The notes beneath the pieces were generated by a model that saw only the letters and a list, made by a program, of their open reading frames with translations, searched no databases and had not been told where the DNA came from. Source: UBA5287 sp041672395 (GTDB lineage Bacteria; Bacteroidota; Bacteroidia; Bacteroidales; Dysgonomonadaceae). Taken from it: a stretch of DNA of 64,000 nt. Made by a program: the position numbers and the translations under genes. Shown one piece after another: positions 59,237-64,000 of the stretch; within the stretch, counting starts at the first letter, position 1; every line of letters starts with the position of its first letter. The stretch spans positions 26,477-90,476 of the forward strand of contig JBAYZS010000001.1 of NCBI GenBank assembly GCA_041672395.1, read 5' to 3'.

Positions 59237-60637
59237 ATGAGAACTGAATATACAACAATATGGAATAACTGTTTAGATGTGATTAGGGATAACATTCCTG
59301 AAATGGCATTTAATACTTGGTTTGCTCCAATCATCCCTTTAAAGTTTGAAGAGAATGTACTGACAATTCAAGTACCTAGCCAGTTCTTTTATGAATATTT
59401 AGAAGAAAAATATATTGATCTTATTCAAAAATCCCTTTATAGGGTAGTAGGATCAGGTGCGGTGCTGAATTATCGAATATTGGTTGAGACCGAAAACAAT
59501 ACAGCTATTGAAATGCGAGGTGAGTCCAAGACAATAGTCGAGAACAAAACTCAATCCAAGAATAATCTTGCAAAAACCCCCAGTCCTTTCGACAGGGTGT
59601 CAGTGCCTGATTTTGATTCACAGATAAATTCAAAATATACTTTTGATAATTTCTTTGAAGGAAACAGCAACCGACTTTCACGTACCGCAGCCGAAGCTGT
59701 GTCAGAGAATCCGGCTAAGACCGCTTTTAACCCCTTATTTATTTACGGTAATTCAGGAGTAGGAAAAACCCATCTTTGTCATGCTATCGGAACCAGAATT
59801 CTTGATTTATATCCCGATAAGAAAGTATTATATTTATCGGCCCATCTGTTCAAAATCCAATATACAGATGCCTGTCGTTTTAATACTTTAAATGATTTCA
59901 TCAATTTCTATCAAGGAATAGATGTTTTAATCATGGATGATATACAAGAACTTTCGGGAATAGAAAAGACACAGAACACTTTCTTCCATATATTCAATCA
60001 TCTTCATCAGACAAACAAACAGTTGATTATGACATCCGATTGTGCGCCCACCGATATGCAGGGTGTCAATGAACGATTGCTTACACGATTCCGTTGGGGA
60101 TTGACAACACGTTTGGACCGTCCTGATAAAGAGTTGAGAAAAAAGATCTTGAATCACAAGGTTTTGACCGACGGATTATCCATTTCGGAAGATGTTATTG
60201 AGTTTATTGCAGAAAATGTAACTGAAAATATTCGCGATCTGGAAGGCATCATAGTATCTTTGATGGCGCACTCCATTATCAACAATCGTGAGATAGACAT
60301 AGACCTGGCCCGTAGGGTAATGGAGCAGAACATCAAGTTTGAGAAAAAACGCATTACACCTCAACATATTCAGGAGGTTGTTAGTGAGTTCTATCATATT
60401 GATAAAAGTCTTATCCAATCATCATCAAGGAAAAGAGAGATTGTGCAAGCACGTCAGGTAACCATGTATTTTGTGAAAAAACATACTGAATTATCGCTTG
60501 CTCAAATAGGTATACAGATTGGAAATAGGAATCATGCTACAGTGCTTCACTCATGCAATACCGTAAACGATATGGCAGAAGTTGACAGGGGATTCCGGAC
60601 TGATCTTGACGAGATGGAACGTCTTATCAATTCCTAA
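59237..60637 (+). CDS. dnaA: Chromosomal replication initiator protein DnaA
   Basis: AAA+ initiator that binds DnaA boxes and melts oriC. Domain I is residues 1-85 (W29 in FNTWFAPI), a linker runs to about 130, Walker A is GNSGVGKT at 171-178, Walker B VLIMDDIQ near 230, and the arginine-finger region NERLLTRFRWG follows. Domain IV carries the DNA-binding signature as IGNRNHATVLHSCNTV, with Asn and Ala where many phyla have Asp and Thr/Ser (GxRDHxTV). Length 466 aa is normal. It stands alone, without dnaN, as is common in this phylum. An IS110 element lies directly downstream. Confidence 0.97.
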   Translation: MRTEYTTIWNNCLDVIRDNIPEMAFNTWFAPIIPLKFEENVLTIQVPSQFFYEYLEEKYIDLIQKSLYRVVGSGAVLNYRILVETENNTAIEMRGESKTIVENKTQSKNNLAKTPSPFDRVSVPDFDSQINSKYTFDNFFEGNSNRLSRTAAEAVSENPAKTAFNPLFIYGNSGVGKTHLCHAIGTRILDLYPDKKVLYLSAHLFKIQYTDACRFNTLNDFINFYQGIDVLIMDDIQELSGIEKTQNTFFHIFNHLHQTNKQLIMTSDCAPTDMQGVNERLLTRFRWGLTTRLDRPDKELRKKILNHKVLTDGLSISEDVIEFIAENVTENIRDLEGIIVSLMAHSIINNREIDIDLARRVMEQNIKFEKKRITPQHIQEVVSEFYHIDKSLIQSSSRKREIVQARQVTMYFVKKHTELSLAQIGIQIGNRNHATVLHSCNTVNDMAEVDRGFRTDLDEMERLINS

Positions 60638-60662
60638 ACAATTCGATTATTTATTTTTATCT

Positions 60663-60691
60663 AATTTCGAGTCATTAACTGATTCGAAATT
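60663..60691 (+). terminator. Hairpin after dnaA
   Basis: AATTTCGAGTCA and TGATTCGAAATT form a 12-bp stem (one G-U) with a 5-nt loop, 25 bp past the stop. There is only a weak T-rich tail. Confidence 0.5.
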
Positions 60692-60780
60692 ATTATATTT
60701 CTTCTATAAATTCCACCTCAATCCAAGTAAAACATTCAAAAAACCGCATCAACGTTTAAATAGGGTAATAGTGAATACAA

Positions 60781-60974
60781 CCCACTATTCGTAGGGAGGG
60801 CGCAATTACACCTTTAAATATGCGATTTTCTTCTTCGAGCTTGGTCTTTCGTCAGACGAAAAACATTAACCCAGGTCTGTGTTCTTAACGTCGCATTAAT
60901 TACGACTATTGCATTGGCCTATTTGTCAACGGGGTCTTTAGCCACCACAAATATAACCGGCCTTTACGCTTGTT
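60781..60974 (-). ncRNA. Candidate bridge (seek) RNA region of the IS110 element
   Basis: About 190 bp without an open frame downstream of the transposase stop, more GC-rich than its surroundings. It includes a perfect TTTCGTC-a-GACGAAA hairpin (60847-60861). The long non-coding part on the 3' side fits the IS1111 subgroup layout, where the guide RNA follows the transposase gene. The motif GGTCTGTGT at 60874-60882 is repeated at 62263-62271 near the other end, as expected if an RNA loop matches the donor or target DNA. Boundaries and strand are inferred. Confidence 0.4.
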
Positions 60975-62183
60975 TTATATTGTAATATTTAACAGCTTAG
61001 CTGTTTTTTCATATTCTTTCATGTGGTATGCCAACCTCGCTTTCATTTTCACCGGGTCTTGCACAGGAACTAATCTCGGATTGTATTCTTCAGCTTTCTT
61101 CAGGATATTCCATATGACAACGAGCATTTTTCTGGCTATTGCTATCAATGCCTTTTTTCTTGGTTTTCGCATAGATAACCGTTGGAACTTTTCCTTGAAA
61201 AACGAATTTTTTGTCCTGGAAGCAGCCCATGCTACTTGTACCAAAATTGTACGAAGATACTTGTTGCCTTTGGTAATAGCAGTACTCTTGTATTTGCCGG
61301 CACTTTCATCATTTCTTGGACGTAATCCTGCCCAACCGACAATCTTATCACTGCTTTCAAAGACACTCATATCACCACCCGTTTCTGCTATTATAGTCAT
61401 AGCAGAGATTTGACTAACTCCGGGAATGGTTTTCAAAAGCTTTATCATTAAAGAAAAATGTTCATCACATATACGGGTCATTTCAAACAGACATTCCGAT
61501 ATCTGCACCTGATACATGTCATATTCCTGTTTTGCCCACGACAACTCTTGAAGGTGGTGCTTCTTAACATTGCCTGTGAGCGCCTCTTTCAGTTTTCCAC
61601 TCTGCTTGTTCTTCCTGTTCCCGTAAACCAGGCTTACAAGGTAACAGGGGTCAGTCCAACCCGCTATTAGTGCGTCGACGATACACATGAAACTTTTAGT
61701 GTTGATAGTGCTCAGACAACTGCTCGCATGGATGGCGCATTTAACCAGAACACTGTCCATAACCGTTAAAATCCGGGTGACTTGTTGTTTTAGTTTACCA
61801 TGTTTACGGGAGTAAACCCGCAACTCCTGAATCACAGGGGGAGGGACAAAGCTTCCGCGTATTAAGCCTTTGTGCAACAATGTTGCTATCCATTGAGCAT
61901 CTTTAATATCGCTTTTACGACCAGGCATCTGTTTAATTAAATACGGATTGACAAGTGTCAGCTTAAAACCCATCTCGTATAATAGATCCCACACAGGAAT
62001 CCAGTAAATCCCGGTGCTTTCTAAAGCGATCTCTTCCACCTCTTCAGATTGCAAATACTCACCCATAGAATAAATCTCAGGCGTCATTGTAGTAAATTCT
62101 TTTACCATGGAACAAATGTCTCCGTTGTAAATAGCACAAAAAATACTATCTTTGTGCACATCTAAGCCACATACTTTCTTCAT
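60975..62183 (-). CDS. IS110-family transposase
   Basis: A 402-aa RuvC-like/serine recombinase. The N-terminal DEDD domain begins CGLDVHKDSIF and contains ALESTGIYWIPVW and the highly typical MPGRKSDIKDAQW. The C-terminal Transposase_20 domain has LKTIPGVSQISAMTIIAE, VGWAGLRPRNDESAGK with the catalytic-serine region, and ITKGNKYLRTILVQVAW. Full length, no stops or frameshift, so the protein is probably active. A long inverted repeat covers its start codon (see 62162-62252). Confidence 0.95.
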   Translation of the reverse strand: MKKVCGLDVHKDSIFCAIYNGDICSMVKEFTTMTPEIYSMGEYLQSEEVEEIALESTGIYWIPVWDLLYEMGFKLTLVNPYLIKQMPGRKSDIKDAQWIATLLHKGLIRGSFVPPPVIQELRVYSRKHGKLKQQVTRILTVMDSVLVKCAIHASSCLSTINTKSFMCIVDALIAGWTDPCYLVSLVYGNRKNKQSGKLKEALTGNVKKHHLQELSWAKQEYDMYQVQISECLFEMTRICDEHFSLMIKLLKTIPGVSQISAMTIIAETGGDMSVFESSDKIVGWAGLRPRNDESAGKYKSTAITKGNKYLRTILVQVAWAASRTKNSFFKEKFQRLSMRKPRKKALIAIARKMLVVIWNILKKAEEYNPRLVPVQDPVKMKARLAYHMKEYEKTAKLLNITI

Positions 62184-62252
62184 ATCGAGTGTTTTAGTGG
62201 TTTAAAAAATTCAAATATAAAGAAAGTTGTGGCTTAGTACTTATAAACACTC
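62162..62252 (-). promoter_or_regulatory. Hairpin and pseudoknot-like repeat over the transposase start
   Basis: CTAAGCCACA-t-ACTTTCTT (62162-62180) pairs with AAGAAAGTTGTGGCTTAG (62220-62237): 18 bp with one bulged base. The transposase start codon at 62181-62183 is in the loop, next to the stem. In addition GAGTGTTT (62187-62194, in the loop) can pair with AAACACTC (62245-62252, outside), giving pseudoknot geometry. In transcripts entering from upstream this could hide the ribosome-binding region. Confidence 0.55.
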
Positions 62253-62290
62253 AATTTTTATGGGTCTGTGTATAAGTAAGGACTTTTATG

Positions 62291-62298
62291 TATATTTG
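62291..62298 (+). promoter_or_regulatory. -7 box for the endonuclease gene
   Basis: TATATTTG matches TAnnTTTG, 32 bp before the ATG at 62330. The matching -33 region would fall at the probable IS110 end (about 62267-62271), so the insertion may have altered or supplied part of this promoter. Confidence 0.45.
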
Positions 62299-62329
62299 TG
62301 TTTATCTTTATGATTAACATTCATTGAAT

Positions 62330-63247
62330 ATGATAAAACAGTACATAAAAATAATTCTTTTCATTTCAATTGCCCTTATTTCGTTTAACCCACTTTTTGG
62401 GCAGATACCAGAAAATTACTACGCTTCAATCAGAGGGAAGAGAGGTGCAGAATTGAAGACAGCACTCTTTGAGATAATAAAAAAACCAAAGGTGATTTCC
62501 TATTCAAAAATTTGGACTGCTTTTGAGAGTACCGATGCACAAAGACGAGACAGAGTTTGGGATATGTATTCAATGAATGAAGCAGGAAAAGCAGATTATT
62601 ATTTCAATTTCACATCAAACCGATGTGGCAGATACAAAAAAGAAGGAGACTGTTATAACCGCGAACATTCTGTTCCTCGCAGCTGGTTTTATGATAAATA
62701 TCCAATGAACTGTGATCTTTTCCATATATACCCAACCGATGGATATGTGAACAACAGAAGAGGAAATCTTCCATTAGGTGAAGTGGGTATAATTTACTGG
62801 AAATCAACTAATGGCTCAAAAGTAGGACAGAACACAACAGGCGAATTTACCTCAACAGTTTTTGAACCGATAGATGATTTCAAAGGAGATTTTGCACGCA
62901 CATATTTTTATATGGCCACTGCCTATGAAGATAAAATTCCATCATGGCAGTCAGATCAGATTGGCGGAGACACATATCCTGGTTTCACTAAATGGTCGTT
63001 GGATATGTTGTTGAGATGGCACAAAGAAGATCCGGTCAGTCTGAAAGAAGTACGACGAAACGAAGCTATTTACAAGATTCAAAAAAACAGAAATCCATAT
63101 ATTGATTACCCTCAGTTAGTAGAGTATGTTTGGGATGAGAATTCTCATAAAGTGTTTATCAACAGTAAAATAATGGACAGTTATTTAAAAGTTGAATACA
63201 GTCCCTTCGAACGTTTCTTGAATAAAGTATTTGGATATATGAGATGA
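62330..63247 (+). CDS. Secreted endonuclease I family nuclease
   Basis: About 305 aa. The ATG at 62330 (MIKQYIKIILFISIALISF) gives a signal peptide ending NPLFGQ; a TTG two codons upstream is less likely. The Endonuclease_1 core has the beta-beta-alpha-metal motif CYNREHSVPRSWF, then DLFHIYPTDGYVNNRRGNLP, and ARTYFYMATAYEDK and WHKEDPVS. Such enzymes degrade extracellular or periplasmic DNA for nutrient use or biofilm control. The stop overlaps the start of the next gene by 4 bp (ATGA). Confidence 0.9.
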   Translation: MIKQYIKIILFISIALISFNPLFGQIPENYYASIRGKRGAELKTALFEIIKKPKVISYSKIWTAFESTDAQRRDRVWDMYSMNEAGKADYYFNFTSNRCGRYKKEGDCYNREHSVPRSWFYDKYPMNCDLFHIYPTDGYVNNRRGNLPLGEVGIIYWKSTNGSKVGQNTTGEFTSTVFEPIDDFKGDFARTYFYMATAYEDKIPSWQSDQIGGDTYPGFTKWSLDMLLRWHKEDPVSLKEVRRNEAIYKIQKNRNPYIDYPQLVEYVWDENSHKVFINSKIMDSYLKVEYSPFERFLNKVFGYMR

Positions 63248-64000
63248 TAAACATGAAACAAATTCCACTACTTTTATTCCTTTGCTTTGTCTTTACTGTT
63301 ACTGCTGCAGAACCACTTAAAATAGCAGTGTTGTCAGATCCTCATTTTTTAGCAGAAGATATAGCCGAACCAGGCGCTGCACTCGATGCTTTTGAAAAAA
63401 GTACCGGAAGGGACGTGGCAGATTTGCATGCAGTATTAGATTATGTGTTTGATCAACTTATTGCAGAAGGAGTTGACGTTTTACTTGTTCCCGGAGATAT
63501 AACTAATCATGGTTCCATACAAAGTCACACTGCATTTGCTAAGAAATTGCAAACATTGAAGGACAAAGGAATTCAAACATTCGTAATTCCAGGGAATCAC
63601 GATGTAAATGTTCCCAATTCGAAATCATATATTGGCGATAAGGCAAACATCGTTGCGTCAGTGTCAGCAGAAGAATTCGCATCAATCTATGCCGATTTCG
63701 GATACGGAAACGCTACTTCGCGAGATGCTCATTCACTCAGCTATTTGGCGGTGCTCAACGACAGCACTTGGTTATTAAATTTCGACACCAACAAATACGC
63801 AGAAAATACCAACAATACAATCTCTTCTGGTAGGATTTTACCTCAAACAATGTCGTGGGCAATTGATATTCTCCAACAAGCAAAGAAAAGGAATATCAAT
63901 ATGTTAGGGATGGTGCATCATGGACTTGTTGAACATATATTTTATCAATCTGATTTCTTTCCCAATTATCTTCTTGACGACTGGCAACAAAATGCTGAAC
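63244..64000 (+). CDS. Secreted metallophosphoesterase, 3' end outside the window
   Basis: The frame opens with ATG at 63244, overlapping the upstream stop, and stays open for 252 codons to the window edge. A second ATG at 63253 (MKQIPLLLF) fits a signal peptide ending VTAAE slightly better. Calcineurin-like metal motifs are in order: AVLSDPHFL (DxH), LVPGDITNHG (GD), IPGNHDVN (GNHD) and GMVHHGL. The family hydrolyses phosphomono- or diesters. Coupling to an extracellular nuclease suggests both serve in using nucleic-acid phosphate. The C-terminal part is unseen. Confidence 0.85.
   Translation, partial: MINMKQIPLLLFLCFVFTVTAAEPLKIAVLSDPHFLAEDIAEPGAALDAFEKSTGRDVADLHAVLDYVFDQLIAEGVDVLLVPGDITNHGSIQSHTAFAKKLQTLKDKGIQTFVIPGNHDVNVPNSKSYIGDKANIVASVSAEEFASIYADFGYGNATSRDAHSLSYLAVLNDSTWLLNFDTNKYAENTNNTISSGRILPQTMSWAIDILQQAKKRNINMLGMVHHGLVEHIFYQSDFFPNYLLDDWQQNAE

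Larger units (their letters stand above)
60781..62267 (-). mobile_element. IS110-family insertion sequence
   Basis: One intact transposase gene with non-coding flanks. IS110 elements have no terminal inverted repeats and no target duplication, so ends cannot be read directly. I place them by the change from dnaA-type leader sequence to structured, more GC-rich sequence near 60781, and by a GGTCTGTGT sequence at 62263 that also occurs inside the left flank. Both ends may be off by tens of bases. The element lies between dnaA and the endonuclease gene without breaking either. Confidence 0.6.

Overview
This window reads as chromosome of a low-G+C Bacteroidota, most likely order Bacteroidales. 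The evidence is promoter boxes of the Bacteroidota form TAnnTTTG, two TonB-dependent receptors (one with a carboxypeptidase-like N-terminal domain), a DUF4827-type lipoprotein, the gene order sigma-54 activator / LptE / TPR / SecG, folP next to a CdaA-type diadenylate cyclase, and a fused alpha-beta 2-oxoacid dehydrogenase E1. I cannot name genus or species.

Layout. 1-7044: tail of a probable class II aldolase, then a lipoate-dependent 2-oxoacid dehydrogenase cluster (E2, E3, fused E1), a transaldolase-like fructose-6-phosphate aldolase and a lipoate-protein ligase that could charge the E2. 7053-9832: an SGNH hydrolase pseudogene with two in-frame stops, and a secreted beta-propeller protein. 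10036-18785: housekeeping genes (mnmD, zinc-type ABC transporter genes lacking a permease, asd, rnz, queE/queD, an endonuclease/exonuclease/phosphatase-fold protein, two overlapping rhomboid proteases, HU).

18919-26260: a tRNA-Lys(CTT) gene whose 3' end holds an integrated 7.2 kb element. The element is bounded by a 9-bp direct repeat (CGGGGTCAC), and the tRNA's probable native terminator now lies beyond the far end. It encodes a tyrosine integrase, an unknown 302-aa protein, an excisionase-like HTH protein, a winged-helix protein, a primase-like/SF3-helicase-like replication protein and three small proteins. Next to the replication gene is an origin-like array: GTTACAACC/GGTTGTAAC iterons on both sides of an AT-rich tract. 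I see no relaxase and no phage structural genes. The layout recalls SaPI/PICI phage satellites and is the strongest candidate here for an undescribed system.

26276-40023: a PCMT with a possible signal peptide, a DMT-family protein, a TonB receptor, a four-gene set (GT2, tandem LAB_N, ArnT-like GT39, UDP-glucuronate 4-epimerase-like) that could decorate lipid A or core with a uronic acid, a second TonB receptor, an iron alcohol dehydrogenase, a possible small RNA, and rpsO. 40175-44905 (+): nadB, folP, cdaA, recF, DUF721/DciA. 44902-55374 (-): envelope and core genes (outer-membrane protein, secG, TPR, lptE, sigma-54 activator, acyltransferase, glmM, DUF4827, nrnA, comEC, rpe). 55574-60637 (+): thioredoxin-fold lipoprotein, cell-wall amidase, MCE protein, dnaA. 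60781-62267: an intact IS110-family element directly downstream of dnaA. 62330-64000: secreted endonuclease I and a metallophosphoesterase that runs off the window.

All family names come from reading motifs and from memory of the families; no database search was run.
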